In this document: piece by piece, positions 56,293 to 64,000 of the stretch
Numbering within the stretch: the stretch's first letter is position 1
How the letters are laid out: each line of letters opens with the position of its first letter
Source of the DNA: Brevundimonas huaxiensis
GTDB taxonomy: Bacteria; Pseudomonadota; Alphaproteobacteria; Caulobacterales; Caulobacteraceae
Assembly (NCBI RefSeq): GCF_014218725.1
Contig: NZ_JABBJE010000008.1
Span: 33,052-97,051, forward strand
Direction of reading: 5' to 3'
Length of the DNA stretch: 64,000 bases
Position numbers and translations under genes: made by a program
The notes under the pieces: model-generated
What the model saw: the letters and a program-made list of their open reading frames with translations, nothing else
Database searches by the model: none
What the model was told of the DNA's origin: nothing

Positions 56293-57057
56293 ATGCCCGC
56301 CCAACCGCCTCCTAACGACGACCTGCGGCGGTTCTCCGACGTTCTTGAAGACCTCGGCCACGCCCCAGAACCCAAGCTGACCATGGCCGAACTGGTCGCG
56401 TCGTTCGGCGAGCGCGGATTCGGGGCCATGATCCTGATCCTGTCGCTGCTGGCGCTTTTGCCCTGGCCGCCCGGCGGCAAGGCGGTCTTCGCCGTGCCGA
56501 TCATCCTGATGTCGCTGGAACTGGCCTTCCAGAGACAGAGCGTCTGGCTGCCACGCTGGATGTTGAAGGCCTCGGTGTCCCGCGCCGCCTACACGTCCTT
56601 GATCGCCACGCCGTTCGCAGCCCCGGCCTGGCTGCGTCGCTGGGTGCTGTCTGCGAAGGTGCGGATCGCCGGGCGCCGTTACATCTTTTCCGACGGCGTG
56701 AGGCGCGCCGTTCGCAGACGGCCGAATGGCCTGAGCGTCCTGAAGATGGTCCGCGCCATCGAACGCTTGACCCGCCCACGCCTGCCGCTGCTGACCGGCG
56801 ATGTCGCCGACACCTTCACCGGCCTGGTGTGCGTCGTGCTGGCCCTGATCATGGCCTTGCCCATTCCGTTCGGAGACGCCCTGCCCGGTATCGCTCTGGT
56901 TCTGTTCGCCTTGGGCATGATGCAGCGCGACGGGGTCGCCATCCTGCTCGGCGTCGTCGCGACCGCCGCCAGCGCCCTCTATCTGTTTTTGATCTGGGCG
57001 ACGGTGGTCGAGGTGGCCGAGCACCTGACCGGCTGGTTCACCAAGCTGCTGCACTGA
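56293..57057 (+). CDS. ExoD family exopolysaccharide-related membrane protein
   Basis: 254 residues with several membrane segments. The pattern RGFGAMILILSLLALLPWPPGGKAVFAVPIIL followed by ELAFQRQSVWLP is typical of ExoD. ExoD affects exopolysaccharide production and alkaline tolerance in rhizobia. A start 11 codons upstream (56260) is an alternative. Confidence 0.82.
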   Translation: MPAQPPPNDDLRRFSDVLEDLGHAPEPKLTMAELVASFGERGFGAMILILSLLALLPWPPGGKAVFAVPIILMSLELAFQRQSVWLPRWMLKASVSRAAYTSLIATPFAAPAWLRRWVLSAKVRIAGRRYIFSDGVRRAVRRRPNGLSVLKMVRAIERLTRPRLPLLTGDVADTFTGLVCVVLALIMALPIPFGDALPGIALVLFALGMMQRDGVAILLGVVATAASALYLFLIWATVVEVAEHLTGWFTKLLH

Positions 57058-57064
57058 CGGCGAC

Positions 57065-57097
57065 AAAAAGGGCCGCCGGGTTTCCCCGACGACCCTT
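57065..57097 (-). terminator. Terminator downstream of flbT-flaF-mini-ORF
   Basis: On the minus strand AAGGGTCGTCGGGG pairs with CCCGGCGGCCCTT and is followed by TTTTT. It closes the flbT-flaF transcript and also faces the exoD end. Confidence 0.7.
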
Positions 57098-57143
57098 CAT
57101 TGCCTGACCGCGAACGGTCCGGCCGCAACTCAGTCTGAAAGGC

Positions 57144-57209
57144 TCAGACCAGACCCTCTCCGAGGGCCAGGGTCGCGGTCGCCGCTCGCGATTGATGACA
57201 ATGAGACAC
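57144..57209 (-). CDS. 21-codon mini-ORF with a maximal ribosome binding site
   Basis: Starts at GTG 57209, reads MSHCHQSRAATATLAL and continues to GEGLV before TGA. The spacing from the AGGAGG core to the GTG is 8 nt, ideal for translation. It lies about 100 bp after flaF, in the same direction, before a terminator. GC-rich inverted repeats (GGCCCTCGGAGAGGG) overlap its end. It may be a leader peptide, a regulatory RNA or a small protein. Confidence 0.5.
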   Translation of the reverse strand: MSHCHQSRAATATLALGEGLV

Positions 57210-57210
57210 T

Positions 57211-57224
57211 GGATCACCTCCTTT
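57211..57224 (-). promoter_or_regulatory. Full-length Shine-Dalgarno matching the 16S 3' end
   Basis: The minus strand carries AAAGGAGGTGATCC, the exact complement of the conserved 3' end of 16S rRNA; including flanks, 17 plus-strand bases CTGGATCACCTCCTTTC are identical to that end. It is placed correctly for the mini-ORF at 57209. Confidence 0.65.
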
Positions 57225-57307
57225 CGACTGTTGAACAGGGAGGTGAAACATAAGACGGCTCAACGCCTTGCGCCAATGGGCTTCGCGCTTTCGTGAACGC
57301 GTGGCGA

Positions 57308-57673
57308 TTACTGCGTCGGCGACGCCCCGCCGGACAGGCCCTGCATGATCATGCGATTGATATCGATCAGATCCTGAAAGCTCTCTTCACCCCGCATGAT
57401 CGCCGAGGAATGCCGATTGATGAACAGGCTCAGGGAAATGATCTGCGCGCGCATCGGAGCGCCCAGGGCGTTGCTGGGGTCGCTGCACTCGCCGGCCAGC
57501 GTCGACCAGAGGCGCCGGTTCCAGTCCAGCGCGTCGATACGGGTGGCGATGTCGGATTCGTCGACGGTCGAGGCATGAACCAGAGCGCGCGTGACCTGAC
57601 CGAACAGACGGTACTCCAGGTCGCGCGGGCTCTCAGCCCTCGCTGTCGCCGCTGTGTAGGCCTGAAGCGACAT
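57308..57673 (-). CDS. flaF: Flagellar biosynthesis regulator FlaF
   Basis: 121 residues with [31 protein letters not shown] at the start and the conserved [15 protein letters not shown]. In Caulobacter FlaF is needed for flagellin synthesis and secretion and acts against FlbT. The start overlaps flbT by 41 bp. Confidence 0.93.
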   Translation of the reverse strand: MSLQAYTAATARAESPRDLEYRLFGQVTRALVHASTVDESDIATRIDALDWNRRLWSTLAGECSDPSNALGAPMRAQIISLSLFINRHSSAIMRGEESFQDLIDINRMIMQGLSGGASPTQ

Positions 57674-58055
57674 TCAGCACTCTCTCTTCATACTCGACAA
57701 TCTTACGCGCCGACATCAGGGCCTTGTAGTATTCGCGCGCCAGCACATGACGCGAGGCCGAGACGCATTCGGCCAGGATGTCGGGGTTCTGCGTCGCGCC
57801 CATGAATTCGGTGATCCGCAGAGCCAGTTCGTCAAAGAATTTCGACGCCGAACTCTCGTCCAGATACATCATCATGATCGGGAAATAGATGCGGCGTGCG
57901 GGCGTGGTGACGTCCTCGGCCTGCATGATGTCCTTCTCGCGCAGGACGCTGGCGCGGTTCTGGAGGATCAGCACGCCGCGACGATCGCCGTTCTGGACCA
58001 CTGCGCCATTCAAAACGAACTTCTCGCCGGGTTTCAGCGACAGCTTTAAGGCCAT
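57633..58055 (-). CDS. flbT: Flagellin mRNA repressor FlbT
   Basis: 140 residues starting [27 protein letters not shown], typical of FlbT, with [18 protein letters not shown] in the middle. In Caulobacter FlbT binds flagellin mRNA leaders and couples flagellin translation to hook completion. Paired with flaF in the usual order; flagellin genes are not in this window. Confidence 0.94.
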   Translation of the reverse strand: MALKLSLKPGEKFVLNGAVVQNGDRRGVLILQNRASVLREKDIMQAEDVTTPARRIYFPIMMMYLDESSASKFFDELALRITEFMGATQNPDILAECVSASRHVLAREYYKALMSARKIVEYEERVLNVASGLHSGDSEG

Positions 58056-58211
58056 TGAGGACCGTACTCCAGTCGTGGTCGAGCCGGTCGCGCACGACAG
58101 CTCCGAGTGAATCAGACCCTACCCCGGCATCGGTTAACCATCCCTTGTGAGATCGATCCGCTGGAACGCGTATCGTCGCCGTTGCGTTGGCTTGTCGAAC
58201 AGGAGACGACC

Positions 58212-58655
58212 ATGCCGGACAACGACTACCAGGACGATCAGGAACAGTCTGAGACATTCGACGAAACCCATCTGGACGACGATGGCGACGGCGAATTTCT
58301 GCTGGATGAAGCCGACCAGGTGCTGGACGTGACCCAGGCCGATGGCGACGCCGACGACGAGGATTTCGACGAGGACGCCGAGATCGATCTGGATGACCAG
58401 CTGGCCCTCGACGGCATCGAACGTGAAGCCGACGCCCTGTTGGGCGTGGATGGTGAAAACCGTGATCAGATCGACGCCGAAGGCGGGCCTGCGACAGCGC
58501 AGGATGAAGTCGAGCTCGTCTATTCGGGCCTGATGGAAAATGAACGCGGCGCACAGGCCAGCGCCGCCCATTGGGAGGCCAAACGGCTCTCGGACGACGA
58601 CATCACGGACCTGGGATACGGCCCGGACGGCGATCAAGACGCTCCGGCGCGATAA
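58212..58655 (+). CDS. Highly acidic hypothetical protein
   Basis: 147 residues, strongly acidic through residue ~90 (DETHLDDDGDGEFLLDEADQVLD, DDEDFDEDAEIDLDD), with a less acidic C-terminal end (VELVYSGLMENERGAQ). AGGAGA lies 5-10 bp before the ATG. No family recognised. Probably cotranscribed with the small gene 12 bp downstream. Confidence 0.7.
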   Translation: MPDNDYQDDQEQSETFDETHLDDDGDGEFLLDEADQVLDVTQADGDADDEDFDEDAEIDLDDQLALDGIEREADALLGVDGENRDQIDAEGGPATAQDEVELVYSGLMENERGAQASAAHWEAKRLSDDDITDLGYGPDGDQDAPAR

Positions 58656-58667
58656 GGAGAGAATGAC

Positions 58668-58862
58668 ATGACCGACGACAAAGCCCGTCACGACGCCTCG
58701 ACCGACGCTCCGCACGCCAAGCGGACGACCTCGCAGGACGGCGTGCCGGACCAACTCGACAAGATCGACAAGTCCGAAAGCCGCCAGGAGGCGCTGGTGG
58801 ATGAGGGTCTGGAAGAAACCTTCCCCGCCAGTGATCCGGTCTCGGCCAAGCGCATCACCTGA
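58668..58862 (+). CDS. Small protein with the EETFPASDPVS motif
   Basis: 64 residues, hydrophilic, ending LVDEGLEETFPASDPVSAKRIT. This end motif occurs in many small alphaproteobacterial proteins of unknown function. GGAGAG precedes the ATG. A strong terminator-like hairpin follows. Confidence 0.75.
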   Translation: MTDDKARHDASTDAPHAKRTTSQDGVPDQLDKIDKSESRQEALVDEGLEETFPASDPVSAKRIT

Positions 58863-58890
58863 TCGCTGTTCACGACGCGGACGATCCGCT

Positions 58891-58923
58891 AACCCACTTC
58901 GTGGAAACACGGAGTGGGTTTTT
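58891..58923 (+). terminator. Terminator-like hairpin abutting the moxR start codon
   Basis: AACCCACTTCGTG and CACGGAGTGGGTT pair over 13 positions (one G-T) across a GAAA loop, and TTTTT follows. The next ATG is 2 bp after the T run, and the GGAG that would serve as its ribosome binding site is inside the right arm. Confidence 0.8.
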
Positions 58924-58925
58924 CT

Positions 58926-59786
58926 ATGAGCCGTTTCGAAGGCACGGACCGTTACATCGCCACGAGCGACCTCAAGGTCGCGGTGAATGCTGCGGTCGCG
59001 TTAGAGCGTCCCCTGCTGATCAAGGGCGAGCCCGGCACAGGCAAGACGGTCCTGGCCTATGAGATCGCCAAGGCCTTCGACGCGCCGTTGATCACCTGGC
59101 ACGTCAAATCCACGACCAAGGCCCATAACGGCCTTTATGAATACGACGCCGTCAGCCGGCTGCGCGACAGCCAGCTGGGCGAGGAGCGCGTTCATGACGT
59201 GCGCAACTATCTGAAGAAGGGCAAGCTGTGGGAGGCCTTTACCGCCCCTGCCCGCTCCGTCCTGCTGATCGACGAGATCGACAAGGCCGACATCGAGTTC
59301 CCGAACGACCTGCTGCAGGAACTGGATCGGATGGAGTTCTACGTCCAGGAAACGGACGAGACGATCCGCGCCGAAGTGCGTCCCATCGTCATCATCACCT
59401 CGAACAATGAAAAGGAGTTGCCCGACGCCTTCCTGCGCCGTTGCTTCTTCCACTTCATTCGCTTCCCCGACGCAGAGACCCTGTCGGCTATCGTCGATGT
59501 GCACTTCCCCGGCATCAAGCCGCGCCTGGTTTCGGAGGCGTTGAAGACCTTCTACGAAATCCGCGATACGCCGGGCCTGAAGAAGAAGCCGTCCACCTCG
59601 GAGCTTCTGGATTGGCTGAAGCTGCTGCTGGTCGAGGATATCGACGCCGAGACCCTGCGTGAGAAGACGCCGAACAGGCTGATCCCGCCGCTGCACGGCG
59701 CGCTGCTGAAGAACGAGCAGGACGTGCATCTGTTCGAACGTCTGGCGTTCCTGAATCGACGCGAAGGCTCGCGCCCCGGCGGCTGA
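58926..59786 (+). CDS. MoxR-family AAA ATPase
   Basis: 286 residues. Walker A in LLIKGEPGTGKTVLAYEIA, Walker B in SVLLIDEIDKAD, sensor 1 in IITSNNEKELPDAFLRRCFFHF. MoxR-type ATPases help assemble metal- or cofactor-containing complexes, usually with a VWA-domain partner encoded next door; none is present here. An in-frame GTG lies at 58914, inside the hairpin. Confidence 0.92.
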   Translation: MSRFEGTDRYIATSDLKVAVNAAVALERPLLIKGEPGTGKTVLAYEIAKAFDAPLITWHVKSTTKAHNGLYEYDAVSRLRDSQLGEERVHDVRNYLKKGKLWEAFTAPARSVLLIDEIDKADIEFPNDLLQELDRMEFYVQETDETIRAEVRPIVIITSNNEKELPDAFLRRCFFHFIRFPDAETLSAIVDVHFPGIKPRLVSEALKTFYEIRDTPGLKKKPSTSELLDWLKLLLVEDIDAETLREKTPNRLIPPLHGALLKNEQDVHLFERLAFLNRREGSRPGG

Positions 59787-59859
59787 CCCGGTGATTACCG
59801 CGATTTCACTGGATCACGCGGCCGCAGCGGGCAGAATGGAGGCCAAGAGAGGTTCGACC

Positions 59860-60657
59860 ATGCGTCATATCCTGCTTTATCTAGCCCTCAGCGCCAGCCT
59901 TGCCGCCTGTGACGGCGACAACTCGGTCCGCATCACCACCACCTCCTCCAGCGAGGATCAAAGCGCGGGCGTATTGAAGGTGATCGACGCCCTGCAATGC
60001 CCCGACAGTCTTGGCGTCCTGACGCGAAAGGGCCTGGCGGCGGCGGGCGGCGCGAACTGCGTCTATGGCGGCCCCAAGGGCGCCGACGTCGTGCTGCATC
60101 TGGTCAAGCTGGATGGTCGCTCCGTCGATGACGTGCTGCGGGACTTCGAAGCGCGCGCCAGCGCCGATCTGCCCCATACGGTCGCGCGCCTTGCTCCCGG
60201 AGCCGGAGATGCGCCGCCGCCAGCGATCGAGGCAGGCGATACGACTTCGGTCCAGGCGCCTGGTGTCGACATCAAGACGCGCGGCGAAGACGCCTCGGTC
60301 CGCCTGCCAGGCCTGAAGATCGAGACCCAGGGCGATAACGCCAGCGTCCGCATCGGCGGCATAAACATCCAGTCCAAGGACGGACAAAACGTCCGCACCG
60401 AAACCTCGACGGTCAGCGTGGACGCCAACGACAATTCCACGCGCGTGCGCACCCGTGCGCCGGGCGCGGCGACGCGCATGACCTATATCCTGGCTGACGA
60501 TCAGCCCGGCGATGCGGGCTGGCGACAGGTCGGCTTCGAAGCGCGCGGCCCCAGCGGCGGCCCGATCGTCATCGCCGTGGTCAGGTCCAAGGATCGCCGA
60601 AACGACGGCATTTTCGATGACGCCAAGGAACTGGTTACGCTGAACGTCGGACGCTGA
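59860..60657 (+). CDS. Hypothetical lipoprotein
   Basis: 265 residues. Lipoprotein signal ending ASLAAC. The middle has repeated short motifs with D, T, S and V (VQAPGVDIKTRGEDASVRLPGLKIETQGDNASVRIGGINIQSKDGQNVRTETS), suggesting a beta-repeat stalk. No family is recognised. The ATG at 59860 was chosen to give the signal peptide. Confidence 0.7.
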   Translation: MRHILLYLALSASLAACDGDNSVRITTTSSSEDQSAGVLKVIDALQCPDSLGVLTRKGLAAAGGANCVYGGPKGADVVLHLVKLDGRSVDDVLRDFEARASADLPHTVARLAPGAGDAPPPAIEAGDTTSVQAPGVDIKTRGEDASVRLPGLKIETQGDNASVRIGGINIQSKDGQNVRTETSTVSVDANDNSTRVRTRAPGAATRMTYILADDQPGDAGWRQVGFEARGPSGGPIVIAVVRSKDRRNDGIFDDAKELVTLNVGR

Positions 60658-60709
60658 CGCGGCGATTTCCTGCGCCGTCTGGTCCCTCCCGCTTGATCCC
60701 GGCGTATCT

Positions 60710-61393
60710 TTGCGTCACCTGACCAGCCGACAAGCGATCAGGACACGCGATTTGGCCGAGCGCCCCAACAAGAAGAACGCCCCCCGCGCCTGGCAGCGCA
60801 TGCTGTCCGGTCGTCGCCTGGATCTGCTGGACCCGTCGCCGTTCGACATCGAGATCGAGGACATCGCTCACGGCCTGGCGCGCGTCGCCCGCTGGAACGG
60901 TCAGACCATCGGCGAACACGCGTTTTCCGTCGCCCAGCACTCGTGCGTGGTCGAAGAGATCGCCGCCCACATCAAGCCCGGCCTGGATCCGAAATGGCGT
61001 CTGGCCGCCCTGTTGCATGACGCGTCGGAATACGTCATCGGCGACATGATCTCGCCGTTCAAGGCGGCGCTCGGGGCCGGTTACAAGGACTTCGAGGCCA
61101 AGCTGGAAGCCGCGATCCACCTGCGCTACGGCCTGCCACCCAAAACGCCGCAGACGATCAAGACGCTGATCAAGAAGGCCGACAAGGCCTGCGCCTTCTT
61201 CGAGGCGACGCAGTTGGCGGGCTTCACCGAAAAGGAATCGCTGGGCTTCTTCGGCAGCCCGCCCGAGGGCTACAGCCTGACGATCGAACCCCAACCCGCG
61301 CCGGTCGCCCAGGCCCGCTATCTGGAACGCTATCGCGTCCTGGCGGGCGCCGTTGGCCTGATCCCCGCCGACGACGCCTGGCACACGGAATAG
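60710..61393 (+). CDS. HD-domain phosphohydrolase (YfbR-like)
   Basis: About 227 residues with the HD signature: EHAFSVAQHSCVVEEI, LAALLHDASEYVIGDMISPFK. This matches the nucleotidase-like HD proteins. The start is a TTG at 60710 or a later TTG; no clear ATG precedes the conserved part. It lies 4 bp before the NrtR-type gene, so they may be an operon. Confidence 0.82.
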   Translation: MRHLTSRQAIRTRDLAERPNKKNAPRAWQRMLSGRRLDLLDPSPFDIEIEDIAHGLARVARWNGQTIGEHAFSVAQHSCVVEEIAAHIKPGLDPKWRLAALLHDASEYVIGDMISPFKAALGAGYKDFEAKLEAAIHLRYGLPPKTPQTIKTLIKKADKACAFFEATQLAGFTEKESLGFFGSPPEGYSLTIEPQPAPVAQARYLERYRVLAGAVGLIPADDAWHTE

Positions 61394-61397
61394 CGCA

Positions 61398-62330
61398 ATG
61401 ACCGAAGGGGCGGAGGACGGCGTTCGCATCGGTCTGTCGGCGGTCGTGATGACCCTGAAAGATCGGCAGGCCGTCGTCCTGACCACCCCGACCGAGGACG
61501 GTTCGCGCGCCCTGCCCTTCGGGCCGTTCGATCCGGTGCGCGACCGAACCTTCGAGCGCGCCCTGCGGGACTTTGTGACCGCCCAGACCGGGTTCCGGCT
61601 CGGCTTTGTCGAACAACTCTACACCTTCGGCGACGCGGGCCGCGCCTCGCCGCGCGCCACCCCCGGTCCTGGCCGACACAGAGAGGTCTCCGTCGGCTAT
61701 CTGGCCCTGACGCCCGACGCCGCGGAAGGCCAGACCCACGACGCCCGCTGGGACGCTGTGTTCGAATTCTTTCCTTGGGAAGACCGGCGCGGCGGTCAAG
61801 ACGCGCGAATCACAGAAGGCTTGCACGCCTGGACCGATGGCGACGAGCACCGCCTGGCCCGCGCTCGCGCCCTGTTCGCCCTGACGCCCGATCATCGCTG
61901 GAACGAGGAGCGGGTCCTGGAGCGATATGAACTGCTCTACGAAGCGCGTCTGGTCGCCGAGGCCTGGCGCGACGCCGACCTGACGCCTACGCAGCCCATG
62001 CCGGGCCGCATTATGTCGTCCGATCACCGGCGCATCCTGGCGACAGCGCTCGGCCGGCTGCGCAGCAAGCTGAAATACCGCCCGGTCCTGTTCGATCTGA
62101 CGCCTGGCGTCTTCACCCTGTCCCAACTCCAGGCGGGCGCTGAGGCCGTGTCGGGCCTCAGCCTGCACAAGCAGAATTTCCGTCGCGGCGTGGAGCGGAC
62201 AGGCTTGGTCGAACCCACCGGACAGCTGTCTTCCACCACGGGCGGCCGGCCCGCCGAACTGTTTCGATTCAAGGGCGTGGACGCCCAGACCGGCGCCGCG
62301 CCGGGCCTGTCTTTGCCCGCTCAAAGATAG
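61398..62330 (+). CDS. NrtR-type regulator (Nudix plus winged helix)
   Basis: 310 residues. The N-terminal part is Nudix-like (IGLSAVVMTLKDRQAVVLTTP... SVGYLALTPDA) but with no intact Nudix box GX5EX7REUXEEXGU, and the C-terminal part from about 210 is winged-helix (HRRILATALGRLRSKLKYRPVLFDL...FTLSQLQAGAEAV... LHKQNFRRGVER). This is the NrtR arrangement: a catalytically dead Nudix domain senses NAD metabolites and the wing binds DNA. No NAD genes are adjacent. Confidence 0.85.
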   Translation: MTEGAEDGVRIGLSAVVMTLKDRQAVVLTTPTEDGSRALPFGPFDPVRDRTFERALRDFVTAQTGFRLGFVEQLYTFGDAGRASPRATPGPGRHREVSVGYLALTPDAAEGQTHDARWDAVFEFFPWEDRRGGQDARITEGLHAWTDGDEHRLARARALFALTPDHRWNEERVLERYELLYEARLVAEAWRDADLTPTQPMPGRIMSSDHRRILATALGRLRSKLKYRPVLFDLTPGVFTLSQLQAGAEAVSGLSLHKQNFRRGVERTGLVEPTGQLSSTTGGRPAELFRFKGVDAQTGAAPGLSLPAQR

Positions 62331-62417
62331 CGTCGGATTTCTTTCACAGACGGGTTGCGAAGCGCTGCGGCTCCGACTAGAGAAGCCCCTCGCTCGACCA
62401 AGCGATATCGGCGCCGC

Positions 62418-62507
<90 letters not shown>

Positions 62508-62588
62508 TTTCCGATTGAATTATTTATATAATTTACCCCGATAGGGCTTCCGGCCCACATCCCTCCCCTCAAAAGATGAGGCGGGTCT

Positions 62589-62643
62589 GTGCTGTCAGTC
62601 TGACCCCCGGTTGGTGCTGGCGCGGAGGTGCTGGCAGTCTAAC
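62589..62643 (+). repeat. Remnant left ends of the adjacent insertion sequence
   Basis: GTGCTGTCAGTCTGAC (62589) and GGTGCTGGCAGTCTAAC (62627) are near-copies of the IS left end GGTGCTGTCAGTCTAAC (62647). They indicate repeated insertion or partial copies of the same element next to tRNA-Ser. Confidence 0.6.
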
Positions 62644-63464
62644 GGGGGTGCTGTCAGTCTAACGCTAACTTGTCTCCACTCAGGCAGCCTTAAGGCCTGA
62701 TCGGAGATCGCATTTCGTGAAGCCACTATCCTTCAAACGCCACCGCTACCCTGCCGACGTGATCCGCCATGCCGTCTGGCTTTACTTTCGCTTCAGCCTG
62801 AGCCTTCGCGACGTTGAAGAGCTTCTCGCGGCACGGGGCGTGGATGTCAGCTACGAGACCATCCGCTGCTGGACGATCAAGTTCGGACCGCTGATCGCTC
62901 GACGGCTGAAGAGGCGCCGGCCGACGCCGTCGCCACGCTGGCATCTTGACGAAATGGTCTGCTGGATCGGTGGCCGACGGATGTATCTGTGGCGCGCCGT
63001 CGATGACGAAGGCGAAGTTCTCGACCTCGTCGTTCAGCGACGAAGGAATACGGAAGCGGCGTTGGCACTGCTGGGGCGCCTGCTGCGCAACCAGCCCATT
63101 GAGCCGGAAAAGATCACGACCGATGGCCTGCTGTCCTACGGCGCGGCGCTTCGAGAGCTTGGTCTCGCTCAGATCCACCGACCGGGCTGCCTCAGAGAAA
63201 ACAATCGGATCGAGAACTCACATCTGCCGATCCGACGACGAGAACGGCAACAACAGGGCTTCAAATCTCAAGCTTCAGCCCAGCGATTCCTCACCATCCA
63301 CGCCGCGATCTACAATACCTTCAACGTCCAGCGTCATCTGATCAGCCGCCCGACCCTTCGCCGCTTCCGCGCCGAGGCGGACGCCGCTTGGGCGAGGGCG
63401 GTCGCTTAGATCGGCCAGAGTTAGGCGAACTTCATCCGCACCCGGTTAACCTGACAGCACCCCC
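62644..63464 (+). mobile_element. IS6-family insertion sequence
   Basis: An 821-bp element with perfect 14-bp terminal inverted repeats GGGGGTGCTGTCAG / CTGACAGCACCCCC and one transposase gene. The flanking 8-bp sequences (AGTCTAAC and TGCACGTC) are not alike, so no target duplication is left. The right end lies in the start of a truncated host gene. Confidence 0.9.
62717..63409 (+). CDS. IS6-family transposase
   Basis: 230 residues of the IS6/IS26 family: FKRHRYPADVIRHAVWLYFRFSLSLRDVEELLAARGVDVSYETIRCW, then the DDE residues in HLDEMV, ITTDGL and ENSHLPIRRRERQQQGFKS. Its ATG follows the left inverted repeat by 59 bp. Appears full length and intact. Confidence 0.95.
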   Translation: MKPLSFKRHRYPADVIRHAVWLYFRFSLSLRDVEELLAARGVDVSYETIRCWTIKFGPLIARRLKRRRPTPSPRWHLDEMVCWIGGRRMYLWRAVDDEGEVLDLVVQRRRNTEAALALLGRLLRNQPIEPEKITTDGLLSYGAALRELGLAQIHRPGCLRENNRIENSHLPIRRRERQQQGFKSQASAQRFLTIHAAIYNTFNVQRHLISRPTLRRFRAEADAAWARAVA

Positions 63465-63562
63465 TGCACGTCGTAGAAGTAGGTGTCTCTCTGCTGCGCC
63501 TGGGCCGAAGATCCAAGCCCCAGCACCGCCAGACATGCCCACCCCATCAGCCCCTGCCTCAC
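63446..63562 (-). pseudogene. Secreted-protein gene truncated by the IS6 element
   Basis: A GTG at 63562 starts a perfect signal peptide (MRQGLMGWACLAVLGLGSSAQAQQ) followed by RDTYFYDVQG, then the frame enters the IS right end (VLSG) and stops at 63446. The rest of the gene is missing; the other side of the IS is tRNA-Ser. The family is not recognised. Confidence 0.65.
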
Positions 63563-63912
63563 CGCGATCCTCTCATCCCGTTTGACGAACAGTGGTTCAG
63601 AAAGCGACCCCAACGGTCAAGCTGACCCCCGATCACGTGCGCGTGAGAGTTGTTGGATTAACTCGTATAGGGAACGGCCCGTGCGCGACTTTCTCGTGCT
63701 GGCGCGCACGAACGAAACTGCGTCTAAGCTGGAGTTCCGTTTCGTTGAATGCCGCTTAGGCGCAAAGACCCCTGCCCTCCTTTGCTCACCGAAGTCTGCA
63801 ATGCGCCAGGAGCGGTCATTCACTGGGTGCCGGAAACACGTCATTCATCGGTGCAGTCTGAGCCTGGGTACGTCCGCTTTTTGGTCCCATGCCTTTGGCC
63901 GCTTCCGACCGA
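63563..63912. other. Gene-free stretch between insertion sequences
   Basis: No supported gene. A 75-codon minus-strand frame (63617-63844, MTCFRHPVNDRSWRIADFG) has no RBS; such DRSWRIAD-containing frames look like degenerate repeat sequence rather than coding. A GCTGACCCCCGATCAC segment echoes TCTGACCCCCGGTTGG left of the IS and may be a relic of another mobile element. Confidence 0.4.
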
Positions 63913-63927
63913 GGCTGTGTGAAAACG
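63913..63927 (+). repeat. Candidate left end of a second insertion sequence
   Basis: GGCTGTGTGAAAACG resembles the terminal repeat of several transposons with MGRF-type transposases and lies 53 bp before the transposase start. The other end is outside the window. Confidence 0.5.
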
Positions 63928-63979
63928 CCTCCAGCTCGAGCGAATTAGCTTATTCTCCCGAGGTCAGCAGGAGGTGGGT

Positions 63980-64000
63980 ATGGGCCGCTTCGTTCAGGGT
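63980..64000 (+). CDS. Start of a second transposase (IS1182-like), cut by the window edge
   Basis: AGGAGG precedes an ATG that reads MGRFVQG, which matches, from recall, the opening of IS1182-family transposases. Only seven codons are visible, so the call is tentative. Confidence 0.5.

Noticed and set aside
62636..63472. Target-site duplication around the IS6 element
   Set aside because: The 8-bp flanks AGTCTAAC and TGCACGTC are not similar, so no duplication exists.
63617..63844. 75-codon minus-strand frame near the right edge
   Set aside because: No RBS, no family, and a composition like degenerate repeat sequence between insertion elements.

Overview
This is high-GC chromosomal DNA from an alphaproteobacterium of the Caulobacterales, most likely Brevundimonas or a close relative. 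This is inferred from the division-site ATPase MipZ, the flagellin regulators FlbT and FlaF, the alphaproteobacterial murA/DUF2948/UPF0262/infA/maf/RNase G/yacG cluster, and a tRNA-His with discriminator A73 and a G1:U72 pair. No rRNA operon or CRISPR array was seen.

Layout. 1-3.1 kb: end of surA, then pdxA, rsmA and an aminotransferase in an overlapping operon, converging on a hybrid histidine kinase. 5-11.3 kb, minus strand: gmk, yicC, mltG, fabF, acpP, fabG, fabD. 11.4-14.5 kb: a J-domain membrane protein, mipZ, a SPOR lipoprotein, and panC. 14.5-17.6 kb: an aromatic amino acid cluster (class II DAHP synthase, ACT-less prephenate dehydratase, chorismate mutase) with an unannotated Phe/Tyr-rich leader peptide in front of the chorismate mutase gene. 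18-29.6 kb: ROK sugar kinase, tRNA-Val, DAACS transporter, gph, glmU-rpiA, a sugar transferase, M28 peptidase, ligA, a DUF2147 protein and an aldo/keto reductase. 29.7-37.3 kb: tRNA-His, tonB-exbD-exbB, tRNA-Phe, and the yacG-to-murA cluster.

37.4-48.0 kb is a complete 10.6-kb integrated element in the 3' end of tRNA-Thr(GGT), bounded by 58-bp perfect direct repeats. It carries a tyrosine integrase, an excisionase-like gene overlapping it, a RepA-like ATPase, an iteron-like repeat cluster, HNH endonuclease, large terminase, HK97-type capsid, protease, portal and head-tail connector, plus its own regulators (a MerR-like gene with paired operators, and an inverted ribbon-helix-helix gene pair). 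It has no tail, lysis or recognisable small-terminase gene. It therefore looks like a capsid-forming, tail-dependent phage satellite rather than a full prophage. This is the most interesting system in the window.

48-62.5 kb: secreted and housekeeping genes (msrB, S41-like peptidase, lipB, a stand-alone FliN-like gene, tRNA-Leu, mgtE, an odd membrane-tethered lysozyme, isovaleryl-CoA dehydrogenase, exoD). It also holds flbT-flaF followed by a mini-ORF whose ribosome binding site is fully complementary to the 16S 3' end, a MoxR ATPase whose start follows a terminator-like hairpin, an HD hydrolase, an NrtR-type regulator, and tRNA-Ser. 62.5-64 kb is a junction of insertion sequences: an IS6-family element with left-end remnants, a gene truncated at its right end, and the start of a second transposase.
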